From JBMHDW01 sp049889175 (GTDB taxonomy: Bacteria; Pseudomonadota; Gammaproteobacteria; Comchoanobacterales; Comchoanobacteraceae), in the NCBI GenBank assembly GCA_049889175.1, contig JBMHDW010000001.1, forward strand, positions 62,001-126,000: a stretch of 64,000 nucleotides of DNA, in the 5' to 3' direction. Below, piece after piece: positions 1 through 10,431 of this stretch. The translations under genes were made by a program, and so were the position numbers. The notes below the pieces were generated by a model, which saw only the letters and a list, made by a program, of their open reading frames with translations, ran no database searches and was not told where the DNA came from. Within the stretch, counting starts at the first letter, position 1; every line of letters begins with the position of its first letter.

Positions 1-27
1 AAAAGAAGGCTCGGTAAAACTTTAACG

Positions 28-3000
28 CTAATCTAGGGTGTCTTTACGATTTTTGCCACCCATATTTCGTTCATTAATCCCTGCAGGTAGACGAGTGGTT
101 GTTGGCTGTAGGTTTCTACGACCTGATTGCTGAGCTCCGCTGGATATTTTGCCAGCATCACCACCTTCACCAGCAACTTGCTGTTCAAGCATATCGACCG
201 TTTGACCACTTAAGGCAATAGCTTGTGGATCACCTTTACTTGGATCCAACCATCTTGCTATTTTTTCAGGGATGGTATACATCAAACTCAGACAATAGGT
301 TACCACGACATAACTCAGGTAAGTGTATACTAAAATAATCCCACCCATAACAACAACATTTTTAAGTAAGTTATCAGAATCACCATTTTGAAATAATGTA
401 AATAAACCATTATCATTCCCGATGAAATATAAAAAACCCATATTAAGATATTCCATACTAACGTATAACATAAACATCGCCATTGCTAAGCCAAGTAAAA
501 TACAGGCAGGACGCAAAAATACTTGTAGTAGTAATATCAATGACTGCTCAGCTTTTCCTAAAACATCATGATGTGAGGGATTAGCCAACCCAAGTGCAAC
601 AATTGGTGCTGCGATCATTGACTCAATCACCAACAACAACCAACCCACAATAGCCATAATGTAAATCACCATCGGTAAATAGGGTAATAAATAACCTAAA
701 ATAATGCCCATTCCAAACAAGACTGCAGCCATACCATACCCAATAGGCTTATAAACATTCATAATGGTCTGATCAATACTATTTAATATGGTTAAAAGCC
801 CACTAAAAACTTGCATTGAGCCTTTCAGCATCGCCCTTCCAGGAGGGTTATACCAGTTTGCCAACCAAATATTAGCCGCACCAGTGTAACGTGCCGTATC
901 AAACCCTGCATGAAGATCCAATAGCGTTGACTCATTAACCCAGCTATCATTCACAATATTAGCGAAAAAACTCGAAGATATTTTAAGTAAATGTTGTCCG
1001 ATCTGACGTAACTGCGCTAAAGGATCAATCAACCCACCCTGTTCATTGAGAACATAAGTTCCCAACATACCATAACCCTCTTTAATACAGCTTTTGTCTT
1101 TCAGTGCTTGTAAGCAACCATCTTCTTCTGAACATACTTTATAACAGTCAGAAAATGTCATATTTTTAACTTTACTGGATGCAAAATTGGTATCCTTATC
1201 CCATTGATCAACATCCCACTCAGAGCCAAAGTTCAGCCCTGTAAACGATGCATATGTTGTAATAAACATTTTTGCTAAATCTTTCTTAGCATAAAGTGTA
1301 TTCACTAGTTCCAATCCTGCTACCACACCCCCACCAATTAATGCCGTAGTACCAAAAGCCACTCGTGCACCTGCTGCAGAAAGAATAGATCCAAGTGTAG
1401 GAAGCGAATTGAAACCCGCTGAAAGCACAATGGGCGTACCAATACTATTCAACATAAGCCCAAAACTAACTTGTGATGTTTTAAGTGCTTCCTCTGTTAA
1501 ATTATGATGTGAAAATGCCGCAAGTTGATAAGCTACTGAGTCATATTGATGGGGTAAATAATGCCCCAGGTTAACACCACCTCCTCTATCAGGTTGGTAT
1601 CCCTTGATAATTTCTGATGCAGACCCAATATACCTATTTAAGAGCTTATTATCTTGTTTATCTTTACAGACTTTGGCATTTTTGAATTGACTTTGAGAAC
1701 AATAAGCATTTTCTGCTTTTTTATTCAATAATAGCTGATAGATTTTATTATTGGTAACCGCATCATATGTTGAACATGAAGTCAAAGCCTGACTGAGTGT
1801 ACTAGTTCCTAATTTTACAGTTGGAATACTGCACATAATGATGGGGCGAAAAAGATCTAGCGATGCAAATTGCTGTTTTTTTCCATCTGATACAACATGA
1901 CCTTTATTATTCTGTAACATCATTTGATTGAAATAAATACCTGCTCCAGTCCACCCACTTTGACGCATTTCCTCATACTGGCTTAACTCATTGGTTGACA
2001 TAGCATCATTAAGTTGGCTAATCCGCAATCGCGCACTCAATGTATCTTGGTACATATCAGTTGCCGCAGCAACGAACGCCTTAGCTTCTTGACAAGCATT
2101 GGGGTTCTGATCATTTAAGCAGTACTGCTCACTAGGGGTCAAATTTAACCAACGCTCAATATAGTTATCACCATAACTTTCTTTCATACGATGAAGTCGG
2201 CTCACCCACTGTTGTGCCGCTCTATCTGTGATTTGCACGATAGAATACATACCCTCAAAAGCACTTGTCTGAATACCTTGGGCTATTGATGCTCCATCAC
2301 TTTCGGTAATGCCAAAATTACTGTTATATTTATTTTGCTTATCTTTAAGTGAGTTAAGATTATCTTGGCTAAGACCAATTTCTCCACATGCTTTTTTATC
2401 ATTTTTACTACCAAACATGAAAGAACATTGGTTCGAACCTAATGCGCAATTAATTCTAAAACCATAATCATTGGGTGATATATTTTGAGTATCATCATCA
2501 AGATCTAACCAATACATTGAGTGGGCACATACTGAGGCAGCAAAAAAATCAAATATTGAAGCATTAATATTTTGAGTCTTTAGGTCCATTGATTTTGTGT
2601 ACTTGTTATTCTTAATAAATGTATCTCCATCACCAATTAAACCTTTTATATCGGCAAATTTCTGCTGTTCCGGAGAATGAATGGATTCTTCTTTAGGATC
2701 CTGATAACTTGACTGGACGATAAACTGGCCTTGGTTACCCTTAATCAAGTCAACTGTTGCAGACCACATCACATTAGCAAGACCTATACCCTGTGTCACA
2801 ATATACAACATTAATATTTGCACATACGAAAACCCCGATGTGGTTGGTACCAACAAGGCAATGCCACCAAGTGACCTGATGGTTGTCATCGGTTTTATTT
2901 TTCTAGATAATTGATCTCCCTCTGTATTCGCTAATAATACTTGTGTGATAATATTCCATGCGAATCTCATTCCAATAACACACAACAGCCCTATGTTAAG

Positions 3001-3237
3001 TGCTGTGAATATTGCTGTGATGATTGGATTAACACTAATAAAACCAGAGACACCTGGTACATAACCAAACAAACTTTGTAAGAATTGAATGGATAAATCT
3101 GTTGCTTGATCAATGATTGTAATATCATTAACATCTAGTATCACTTTATCTACTTCATTGGCCCATAGTGAAGAAGTTACCAGCATTAAAATGAGCCAAG
3201 ACCCTCGATAGATATTTAGCTTACCTCGCCATATCAT
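28..3237 (-). CDS. DotA/TraY-family type IVB secretion protein, paralog 1 (distal copy)
   Basis: This 1069-residue inner-membrane protein belongs to the DotA/TraY family of the Dot/Icm secretion system. It starts with a signal-peptide-like segment (about residues 1-27, ending in LWA). Two hydrophobic blocks follow near 58-95 and 117-160. A long hydrophilic, cysteine-containing middle (about 165-600) comes next, then a cluster of membrane segments from about 790 to 1010. The family signature is seen near 865-905: GW, IE, AAP, then a NPSHHDVLGKAEQ stretch and FLRP. The tail is hydrophilic, rich in Gly and Gln. Legionella DotA is of similar length. The start overlaps the end of the next dotA-like gene by 17 bases, so the two are probably co-translated. 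The middle differs greatly from the two neighbouring copies. Family membership is clear; which copy is the orthologue of Legionella dotA is inference. Confidence 0.85.
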   Translation of the reverse strand: MIWRGKLNIYRGSWLILMLVTSSLWANEVDKVILDVNDITIIDQATDLSIQFLQSLFGYVPGVSGFISVNPIITAIFTALNIGLLCVIGMRFAWNIITQVLLANTEGDQLSRKIKPMTTIRSLGGIALLVPTTSGFSYVQILMLYIVTQGIGLANVMWSATVDLIKGNQGQFIVQSSYQDPKEESIHSPEQQKFADIKGLIGDGDTFIKNNKYTKSMDLKTQNINASIFDFFAASVCAHSMYWLDLDDDTQNISPNDYGFRINCALGSNQCSFMFGSKNDKKACGEIGLSQDNLNSLKDKQNKYNSNFGITESDGASIAQGIQTSAFEGMYSIVQITDRAAQQWVSRLHRMKESYGDNYIERWLNLTPSEQYCLNDQNPNACQEAKAFVAAATDMYQDTLSARLRISQLNDAMSTNELSQYEEMRQSGWTGAGIYFNQMMLQNNKGHVVSDGKKQQFASLDLFRPIIMCSIPTVKLGTSTLSQALTSCSTYDAVTNNKIYQLLLNKKAENAYCSQSQFKNAKVCKDKQDNKLLNRYIGSASEIIKGYQPDRGGGVNLGHYLPHQYDSVAYQLAAFSHHNLTEEALKTSQVSFGLMLNSIGTPIVLSAGFNSLPTLGSILSAAGARVAFGTTALIGGGVVAGLELVNTLYAKKDLAKMFITTYASFTGLNFGSEWDVDQWDKDTNFASSKVKNMTFSDCYKVCSEEDGCLQALKDKSCIKEGYGMLGTYVLNEQGGLIDPLAQLRQIGQHLLKISSSFFANIVNDSWVNESTLLDLHAGFDTARYTGAANIWLANWYNPPGRAMLKGSMQVFSGLLTILNSIDQTIMNVYKPIGYGMAAVLFGMGIILGYLLPYLPMVIYIMAIVGWLLLVIESMIAAPIVALGLANPSHHDVLGKAEQSLILLLQVFLRPACILLGLAMAMFMLYVSMEYLNMGFLYFIGNDNGLFTLFQNGDSDNLLKNVVVMGGIILVYTYLSYVVVTYCLSLMYTIPEKIARWLDPSKGDPQAIALSGQTVDMLEQQVAGEGGDAGKISSGAQQSGRRNLQPTTTRLPAGINERNMGGKNRKDTLD

Positions 3238-6200
3238 AGCCTATTCCCCTTGTGCCTGAAGCTGTTGATTGACCACCTTGTGTCATTTGTCCGCCTGCGC
3301 TACCAACACCACTAAATCCACCCAGCATTCTGTCTGAGACCATTTCAGCATCTTCCTGAAGTGATTCTTCAATTGGTAAACCTATCCAACGATTAACATA
3401 TGCTGGCAACCTAAAAATAAGACTCAATGACATACTGATAATTCGCACCATGATGTATAAATACATTAACATCATTAAACCCACCACGATACCATTCCCC
3501 AAAGTATTACCATCCATAAGCGGATCAATCAATAAGTTGATCACAGGAATAAATAATGTTGTGAGCAAATACATACTAACTGAGATCAGCGTCAGTGAGA
3601 AAATAAGACCAAATACAATTGTAATAGGACGAATAAATACACTTACCAACATCATCATGGCCATTTGTGCTCGACCTAATAAATCATGACCAACAGGATT
3701 AGCCATTCCTAATAAAATAAACGGGGCAGAAACAACAGCTTCAATAATGGATAACAACCATCCTAAAATACCAAAAAAGTAATACAATACTGGCATCAGA
3801 GGTATGAAAAAAGCAAAATAAGCACCCAATGAAAATAAAGGCATGGCGACAGCAGAAATAATAGATAGGTTATAAAACTGTTTAACAAAAGCTAAGTCCA
3901 ATAATAATCTTATCGCCATTAATACAGGGCTAAGTGCTGCTGCAACACCTTTTAAAACGAGCCCTACAACAGCTAGTACAACAGCAAGAACTAGTGCTAT
4001 AAAAGCTCCAACAAGTGGAATCGCCTTTATTGTAGCAAATTGCACATTGTAGTAAAGACTTCGTGATAAGGTATAAAAACCTTGATAAAAAGACATTAAT
4101 GTATCACCAGTGCCTTTTAGAGCTCCAGCAATAAGCAATTTAGGTGTGTTCCTGGTAATGTTTGCGATAGCTATTGAACTACCAGAAAATAAAACATCGA
4201 ATGTTGCATTCATGTAGTAGGTAAATGCATTTCGATATAATTCACTTCCAAAAGAAGATAACGTTTTAATCGGTGACATAATCAATTGCTCAGGAGCAAC
4301 AACAAATGTATCTAACCATAATTTTGCCGTAGAAAATGCAAATGTGCCAACATCACGGTCATACAGTGATGCATAACCTTGTGGTAAAAAGATCTCTAAT
4401 GCATTATCTAACTCAAAAGGATTCATACCACTCCACATTGAACTCATTTTAGTGGTCTTATCATCACGATCTTGTGTGGAAATAATCTTAACATCTTTAC
4501 TGGGTGTTAGTCCAAACCCTGTCACGCCAAAAAGCCTTGTCACATGATTATACATTGTTCCTGGTTCTTGCATCACTTGGTCTAAACTTAAGCTTGGTGA
4601 ACTTTTTCCACGTTCTTCATACGACTGTAGATGACGTTCAGGTAGATTATTACGATAGATTTGTGAATCGGCCAAAAAACTACGTAAATGCTGTGTTTTA
4701 TTACGCCACTCAGCTGAAGTGTCAACATCTTGACCTTGTTTTGCAAGGTCTTCGAGTTTTGGGTCGGCGAAGTGTATTAAGTTGAAAGTGATCGTTTTTA
4801 AAAATTTGTTATTTTTGATGGCCTGTTCATTTTTTGCTTTAATAGCAGATAAATCATAAGCCCCGCCAGCTGACGTTGCTGAATGTTTAGTTAATGGTTT
4901 TAGTGCTAATAAATTAGACCACTCAGGGGCATTTGTCAGTGTTTGCCAAACTTGAATTTGCTTTCTGGTTTCTGATATCCACCCTACGGTGTCTTTTGAA
5001 TCGCCTTGCATGTTATTTTTTTTGAGTTGTATGGCCTTTTCTTGTATTATGGCAGAGTGTTTAGCAATTTCATCAATCATTGACTGAGCGTTATCTTCAC
5101 CACCTCCAAGTGTTTGCAATGTTACAGCAGCCATCAACCAGCTATCATCAATTGCAAGTTTATCCTTTTTTTGCCAATCCAGATCTTTAAAATATAATGC
5201 GAGCGTTTTAATGAGCTCTGCGATATTTAAGACAACACCTTGACGTATTTGATCCAAAGTTTTTTGATATTTTTCTTTATTTAACTCTTTTATTGTCGCG
5301 TCAACATCAATCACTTTTTTACTATCCTTTTTGTATTTTGTATCTAATCCCAATGCATTTATATCTTTTAAGAGTGTCTGAGCAGTCTGATAGATTTGTT
5401 GATAGACACTTTGTTTCAGTATTAATTGTTCTATTTCATTCTTTTGACTCTTTGGAAAATCAATGGTTACAGAACCACAATCAAATGATTCTTTACTCAT
5501 ATCGGAAACTATATCACTGTATTTTTCTTGATGTGAAGGAAAGAACGCATGTTCATCTGTTTGACCATTGGCAAAGGTAATGGTCCACTTTTGATCTTGT
5601 TCTGAGAAATCGACTTTGGGCTTTAACGGGCTTAAATTCTTTTTTTTCAATTCATTATTAACAAGTTCATGACAGTATAAATGATGGAAAATAGAAACGA
5701 CCTGATTACCAACTTTACTCATTGTGTCTTCAATAGTATCTTTAGCCATTAAACTACGCGTCAAGTTAGCATTTGCCCCCATGTGACTGGTATCACCTCC
5801 AAACTGGTAATCCATTTGACTGATGAGCTCATTTGGATTTGATTTTGCGACCACCCCAACAATATGATCCGCAACATATGTCCCTTGAAAAATAATCCAC
5901 AACATGATCACTTGAATACCTGATAGACCTGTACTGGTAATAGGAACCATCAAGCCTAAGCTTAATCCACTTCGAACAACCACCCAGGCATTACTGATTT
6001 TCTGACCTAAGACACGCCCTTGATTTGCCGTATAAATAGTCCCTATGATTGCAACATAACCCACCATAAAGCCACTAATTAAAAGCAAGCCATAGTTAAA
6101 CCACTTTAACAACGTGATCACAACACTATTGCCAAGTGATGTAATGCCCGAATCTGAAAAATGGACACTGAATAAATCGTCAAATATGGATGAGCTTAAT

Positions 6201-6304
6201 GAGTCGGTTTTAATACCTGAAAAAAAATATTCTAATGGACTTGCATCAACAACAGAGCTGACCACTAGACTTATTAGTATACTTAAAAACCAAATACGTC
6301 TCAT
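3221..6304 (-). CDS. DotA/TraY-family type IVB secretion protein, paralog 2 (middle copy)
   Basis: A second DotA-like protein of 1027 residues. It has an N-terminal signal peptide (about 1-22, ending VDA) and hydrophobic blocks near 60-145 with the same LGLMVPITSTGLSGIQVIML type of turn as its neighbours. A hydrophilic central domain (about 160-650) is rich in Lys and Gln. Many membrane segments lie from about 690 to 985. The signature GW, IEA, SAP, NPVGHDLLGRAQ, FIRP sits near 850-890. The C-terminal tail is Gly/Gln/Ser rich. It lies 34 bases behind the proximal dotA-like gene and overlaps the distal one. It lacks the many cysteine pairs seen in the middle of paralog 1. It is probably an inner-membrane or polar secretion component; its specific role is not known. 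Confidence 0.85.
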   Translation of the reverse strand: MRRIWFLSILISLVVSSVVDASPLEYFFSGIKTDSLSSSIFDDLFSVHFSDSGITSLGNSVVITLLKWFNYGLLLISGFMVGYVAIIGTIYTANQGRVLGQKISNAWVVVRSGLSLGLMVPITSTGLSGIQVIMLWIIFQGTYVADHIVGVVAKSNPNELISQMDYQFGGDTSHMGANANLTRSLMAKDTIEDTMSKVGNQVVSIFHHLYCHELVNNELKKKNLSPLKPKVDFSEQDQKWTITFANGQTDEHAFFPSHQEKYSDIVSDMSKESFDCGSVTIDFPKSQKNEIEQLILKQSVYQQIYQTAQTLLKDINALGLDTKYKKDSKKVIDVDATIKELNKEKYQKTLDQIRQGVVLNIAELIKTLALYFKDLDWQKKDKLAIDDSWLMAAVTLQTLGGGEDNAQSMIDEIAKHSAIIQEKAIQLKKNNMQGDSKDTVGWISETRKQIQVWQTLTNAPEWSNLLALKPLTKHSATSAGGAYDLSAIKAKNEQAIKNNKFLKTITFNLIHFADPKLEDLAKQGQDVDTSAEWRNKTQHLRSFLADSQIYRNNLPERHLQSYEERGKSSPSLSLDQVMQEPGTMYNHVTRLFGVTGFGLTPSKDVKIISTQDRDDKTTKMSSMWSGMNPFELDNALEIFLPQGYASLYDRDVGTFAFSTAKLWLDTFVVAPEQLIMSPIKTLSSFGSELYRNAFTYYMNATFDVLFSGSSIAIANITRNTPKLLIAGALKGTGDTLMSFYQGFYTLSRSLYYNVQFATIKAIPLVGAFIALVLAVVLAVVGLVLKGVAAALSPVLMAIRLLLDLAFVKQFYNLSIISAVAMPLFSLGAYFAFFIPLMPVLYYFFGILGWLLSIIEAVVSAPFILLGMANPVGHDLLGRAQMAMMMLVSVFIRPITIVFGLIFSLTLISVSMYLLTTLFIPVINLLIDPLMDGNTLGNGIVVGLMMLMYLYIMVRIISMSLSLIFRLPAYVNRWIGLPIEESLQEDAEMVSDRMLGGFSGVGSAGGQMTQGGQSTASGTRGIGYDMAR

Positions 6305-6338
6305 AGAGCACCATCACACCATCGATGTGTATGCACCA

Positions 6339-9026
6339 TCATTCTAATTTTCCTTTATCTTTTTTGAAGTCCATTGAACCTGCAGCAGGTGCTTGAACAT
6401 TCATACTTTGTGTTGCTCCAGAGGCTCCGCCCGCAATTTGTCCACCGGCACCTGAGATTTGTTGCTGCATTTTACCCATCATTTGTGCTGTTGCAGATTG
6501 ATCTGGCTGTCCACCGATCCAACGTAAGATACGATCTGGAATGAGATAAATCAGAGAATAAACACGATTTAAAAGCGCTAATATAACATAGGTATAGACC
6601 ATAATAATACCCAGCAACATAACATAAGCAGCCAAGACATTGGAGTCTCCCGAAGGAACGCTATCACCAAATGACATGTTTAAAAAGTCCGTCATGGTAT
6701 AAACAAAAGCAATATTGACTAATCTTACGGAAATATTGGCCAACATAATGGCAAAGAAAAGTCCGAGAATCATTGTTGCAGGTCGAACAAAAACGCCTAA
6801 CAACAAGATCAATGCCTGCTCCCCTTTACCCAATAAATCATGGCCTTCAGGATGTGTTACCCCCATAGCCACCAATGGCGCAGCAACCATCGCTTCAATC
6901 ACAGCAATAATCCAGCCAATCACACCAAATAAAAACAGTAAATATGGCAAGAATGGTAAATAAACCCCAAGGAGAATACCACATCCAAATAGAATAGTTA
7001 CTAGTGCTGAACCTAATGGTAAAAATAGCGTCATGAGGGCTTTTTGCAGCTCAAAATTTAATTGCGCTAAACTTTGACCAATACTTGTAGTCGCTGCTGC
7101 AGTTACTTTACCAACAGCCTCTCCCCCCGGGAAACCAGAACCAACAGCTTCAATCACCGCACCAGTAGTAGCTGCTGCAGTTGAAATACCAAAAGTCATC
7201 CATGCTAACCCACTCAGCTCTGAAAAATAAGTATTAATGGTATCCGACCAGTATGTCGCTGACTCAGTAATAAATGTTTGCCCAAGCTTACCAAATGCAG
7301 TAACTGGGTCACCATCAAAACGACCTGAGGGACTAGAAAAACTTGAAACCAAACCGGTATAACCAGAAAGGTCAGCGTCAGTTAAGTTTTTAACTCCTAA
7401 TAATTGACTTAGAGAACCATCCATAGCTGCTTTAAAATTAGCTACGGCAAAATTACGATTTTTAGCATCTTGGTTAATGCTACTGTAGAGCAGCTCTGCC
7501 TTATGGATTTTTTGAACTGCCTTTAATAGATTATCTCCCTTTTTTTGCAAACCTTTATTCTGTTGACTTTGTTGGGTGCCCACACTTGTCATTGTCTTCT
7601 TTACATCGTTATACTCCTTGCTAATATTTACTTTGATATTATTATATTGCTTATCAAAACCGCCTTTATCCTTGAGATAATTTGTCCATTGCTCCCATTT
7701 TTTAGCGATACTAACCTCTATAGAATCTGTATCTGTAATTAATGTGCCGTTTTCTTGTCGATTTACAATTGATGGGCGATATTTACCATCAGCTATCAAT
7801 GTATCCGATGATGCATCTGACTTATCTGAACTTGATGTAACTAGATCTTTATAGTGCATGCCTGCCATGACCCAACCATCGTCTTTTGCATTCTTTTTCC
7901 ATGGGTTTTTTTTAAGTTTATCAGCATTGATTTTCTCATCTTCAGGAGATTTTAAAATTAATAAATCAAGTGCCTGGTTAATAATATTTTCAGTAGGTTG
8001 ATAGTACTGATCACTCATTCGCAAGCTCATCAATTGACTATAGATCTGATGGTCTAACTCCTGATAAATAGTTTGTACATCGACATTCTCTTTATTTTGT
8101 AAATTTGGCGATGTATTTAGTGAGCCACAAATCGTATCCCATTCTATTTTCACACCTGTAGGGAGATTATTAGAATGATAGCTCCCATAGAATGAATCTG
8201 ATTGACAACTTTTATCAGAGCTTTTATCACCAAATAACTTCGCTGCTTCCTTTGCTCCATAATTAACAGATGAAGATTGAAAATAGTTATTTGAATCTTC
8301 TGAACCATAGATTGTAAATGCCTGGTTCGCACTCGATGAAATAGTACAATCTGGGTGATCATTACGCCATTGCTGATAAAGATCACTCATGGCGATATTA
8401 CACATATTTGATTCAATCAAATATCGGATAAGTTCCTTATTTTTATTATTTTTAGTGTCACCTATAACCTCGTTAAGATAACCAATACGATTATGATCTA
8501 ATATACTATCTTGATCATTATTGGTGATTACTTGTGCCATTTGAACACCATTATCACCCATTGCACCCAATGCATGGCTCCAAATATAATTGGCAAATCC
8601 AACACCCTGAACAACAACTGTCATCACCAAAACTTGAATACCTGAATAACCATTAAATGTTGGTATCAGTAAGCCAGAACCAATGGCTACTCGAAAAACA
8701 GCCCAAGGACTTACTTTATTTTGAAATGCCTGCTGCGCATCTTGAGAAGTACTGACCGCTGCCATAATCACTGAATAACCAATCAACGCACCGACAATGC
8801 TCAGCACACCAATATTAAAAATTTCAAATAATTTTCCCACCAACAAGTTATCAGTACCTGTCAAGGCATTACCTACGCTACCGAAGATCATTCTCAAATA
8901 TTTTAATGACAGATCAGAAGCTGCTGGGGTAAAAATACCTCTAGCATCGTCACCAGCATAGACAATGCCAGCACAGCACATCATTGACAGCAATAGCCCT
9001 TTAACGAATAAATGTGATCGTCGCAT
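6339..9026 (-). CDS. dotA: DotA, type IVB secretion inner-membrane protein (copy next to icmV)
   Basis: This 895-residue protein is the copy directly behind icmV, the position held by dotA in Legionella and Coxiella, so it is the best candidate for the true orthologue. A signal peptide (about 1-24, ending VYA) is followed by membrane segments near 55-150. A hydrophilic cysteine-bearing region follows (about 160-560), then a terminal membrane cluster (about 590-840). The signature is strong near 705-750: GW, IEAMVAAP, THPEGHDLLGKGEQ, VFVRP. It is shorter than Legionella DotA (about 1050 residues), mostly because of a smaller central domain. In Legionella DotA is needed for intracellular growth and sits in the inner membrane at the poles. 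The gap to icmV is only 14 bases, so the genes share an operon. Confidence 0.9.
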   Translation of the reverse strand: MRRSHLFVKGLLLSMMCCAGIVYAGDDARGIFTPAASDLSLKYLRMIFGSVGNALTGTDNLLVGKLFEIFNIGVLSIVGALIGYSVIMAAVSTSQDAQQAFQNKVSPWAVFRVAIGSGLLIPTFNGYSGIQVLVMTVVVQGVGFANYIWSHALGAMGDNGVQMAQVITNNDQDSILDHNRIGYLNEVIGDTKNNKNKELIRYLIESNMCNIAMSDLYQQWRNDHPDCTISSSANQAFTIYGSEDSNNYFQSSSVNYGAKEAAKLFGDKSSDKSCQSDSFYGSYHSNNLPTGVKIEWDTICGSLNTSPNLQNKENVDVQTIYQELDHQIYSQLMSLRMSDQYYQPTENIINQALDLLILKSPEDEKINADKLKKNPWKKNAKDDGWVMAGMHYKDLVTSSSDKSDASSDTLIADGKYRPSIVNRQENGTLITDTDSIEVSIAKKWEQWTNYLKDKGGFDKQYNNIKVNISKEYNDVKKTMTSVGTQQSQQNKGLQKKGDNLLKAVQKIHKAELLYSSINQDAKNRNFAVANFKAAMDGSLSQLLGVKNLTDADLSGYTGLVSSFSSPSGRFDGDPVTAFGKLGQTFITESATYWSDTINTYFSELSGLAWMTFGISTAAATTGAVIEAVGSGFPGGEAVGKVTAAATTSIGQSLAQLNFELQKALMTLFLPLGSALVTILFGCGILLGVYLPFLPYLLFLFGVIGWIIAVIEAMVAAPLVAMGVTHPEGHDLLGKGEQALILLLGVFVRPATMILGLFFAIMLANISVRLVNIAFVYTMTDFLNMSFGDSVPSGDSNVLAAYVMLLGIIMVYTYVILALLNRVYSLIYLIPDRILRWIGGQPDQSATAQMMGKMQQQISGAGGQIAGGASGATQSMNVQAPAAGSMDFKKDKGKLE

Positions 9027-9040
9027 TCCCTTACGATTCC

Positions 9041-9478
9041 TTACTTAATGACCTCTCTCATCCAATCTTTGAATGATAATCCTAGCTTGCGTTTCTTGAG
9101 TTGAACACACCAAAAGCTTTCTCTAAAGTAAAAAGCAAACATCAAAAACTGAAATGATGACATCATCAATAATGCCATCCAAAGTTGCTGATAAAATAAA
9201 TACAGCCAATAAGCAAAACCTAACCAGAACAAAACAGCGTAGACAGTTGCCATACGCCCTTTTTGTTGTTGGAGTTTACGTATATCGGAATCAGTCAAGG
9301 ATAGCGTCTCAATAACTTGTTCAAACGTTTGACTTATCTCTGGTTTTTTGGGCGGGTAAAGCACTGCCATTGACATTGACTTAATATAGCGGTAAACGCG
9401 AGATAGTGAATGAACACCAGCCCAACGGGGCACATCCATAAAACGCTGCCTAAAATATTTAAATCCATATTTTGCCAT
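9041..9478 (-). CDS. icmV: IcmV, type IVB secretion protein
   Basis: A 145-residue protein with the IcmV plan. It has a basic N-terminus, a hydrophilic segment with TFEQVIETLSLTDSDI (about 50-67), two adjacent membrane helices (about 77-97 and 100-118) and a basic C-terminus with QLKKRKLG (about 126-133). Length matches Legionella IcmV (about 150). As in Legionella, icmV stands directly in front of dotA, here with a 14-base gap. It is the first gene of a four-gene operon running to the left edge. IcmV is an accessory inner-membrane protein of the Dot/Icm machine; its biochemical job is not settled. The identification rests on layout, motifs and context together. Confidence 0.85.
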   Translation of the reverse strand: MAKYGFKYFRQRFMDVPRWAGVHSLSRVYRYIKSMSMAVLYPPKKPEISQTFEQVIETLSLTDSDIRKLQQQKGRMATVYAVLFWLGFAYWLYLFYQQLWMALLMMSSFQFLMFAFYFRESFWCVQLKKRKLGLSFKDWMREVIK

Positions 9479-9588
9479 AACTACTCCATCTACATTGATA
9501 GCGTAAGCTTAATAGGGTTTAAATTCAAGTAATAGATGGGTTTTTCAATGTTCTTGATTTTCCATCTTTGCTGTGTTTAGATAGCGGC

Positions 9589-10431
9589 ATGCAATGGTTA
9601 TCCGGTCAATCACTGTCGCAAGAATGGCGCCATTCTATTCGACAAACACTCAGCACTTATCAACATCAACCTAAATTGGTTATCATAACCATTGGTGATA
9701 ATGAAGCTTCTGCTATTTATGTAGGTGTTAAACAGCGTGCCTGCCAGGATGTTGGCATAGAGTGCCTCATTCATCATCAAACTGATTCAACAACCGATGC
9801 TTGTATTGAACTCATTGAGGGTTATAACAAAGACCAGAATATTCATGGCATTTTGGTGCAACTTCCACTTCCTAGCCACCTTGATAGCGAGGCTATTTTA
9901 ACAGCTGTTGATTTAAATAAAGATGTTGATGGCTTGAGCTCAAAGCAACCTCGTTATTTGCCATCATTTGTGCCATGCACACCACTGGCTATTCAACACC
10001 TTCTGCATCATTATCAAATACCATTAAAATCACAACACGTTGTTGTTGTTGGTACATCCAAGCTCATTGGCAGGCCACTGGTTGATTTTTTTATTGATCA
10101 GGGCGCTACATTAACATTATGCCATCAGTGGACTCAGCAACAACCCCCAAGAAATGATCTACGCACCTGTATTGAGCGGGCAGATATTGTTATTTCAGCA
10201 ACGGGTCATCGCGATATCATACAACCTCAATGGATCAAGCCATCTTGTGTGGTGATCGATGTTGGCATTCATCGACATCAGGGACATATTTGTGGCGATT
10301 TAGACCACGATGCTCTGGGACATGTTCAATGGCTTACACCTGTCCCTGGAGGGGTAGGCCCAGTGACTGTTACCTGCTTATTAGCAAACGTGACTAAAGC
10401 CTTTGAACAAGTTAGCCTTGTCGCCAAGTAA
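9589..10431 (+). CDS. folD: Methylenetetrahydrofolate dehydrogenase/cyclohydrolase FolD
   Basis: FolD interconverts 5,10-methylene-THF and 10-formyl-THF in two steps, feeding purine and formyl-methionyl-tRNA synthesis in the cytoplasm. The protein has about 280 residues. It shows the substrate-site Tyr and Lys region (AIYVGVKQRAC), the signature GILVQLPLPSHL, the DVDGL segment and the nucleotide-binding VVVGTSKLIGRP. It ends with the conserved PVPGGVGPVT loop. The ATG at 9589 is preferred to an in-frame TTG at 9568 because MQWLSGQSLS lines up with usual FolD N-termini. No convincing ribosome binding site is visible. Its end overlaps the convergent cysS by 20 bases. Confidence 0.93.
   Translation: MQWLSGQSLSQEWRHSIRQTLSTYQHQPKLVIITIGDNEASAIYVGVKQRACQDVGIECLIHHQTDSTTDACIELIEGYNKDQNIHGILVQLPLPSHLDSEAILTAVDLNKDVDGLSSKQPRYLPSFVPCTPLAIQHLLHHYQIPLKSQHVVVVGTSKLIGRPLVDFFIDQGATLTLCHQWTQQQPPRNDLRTCIERADIVISATGHRDIIQPQWIKPSCVVIDVGIHRHQGHICGDLDHDALGHVQWLTPVPGGVGPVTVTCLLANVTKAFEQVSLVAK

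Noticed and set aside
3450..5580. Several plus-strand frames inside the dotA paralog genes
   Set aside because: They are antisense shadows of well-supported coding regions.
9541..9588. Hairpin in the icmV-folD spacer
   Set aside because: Only the outer GATGG/CCATC pairs match; the inner part does not pair.
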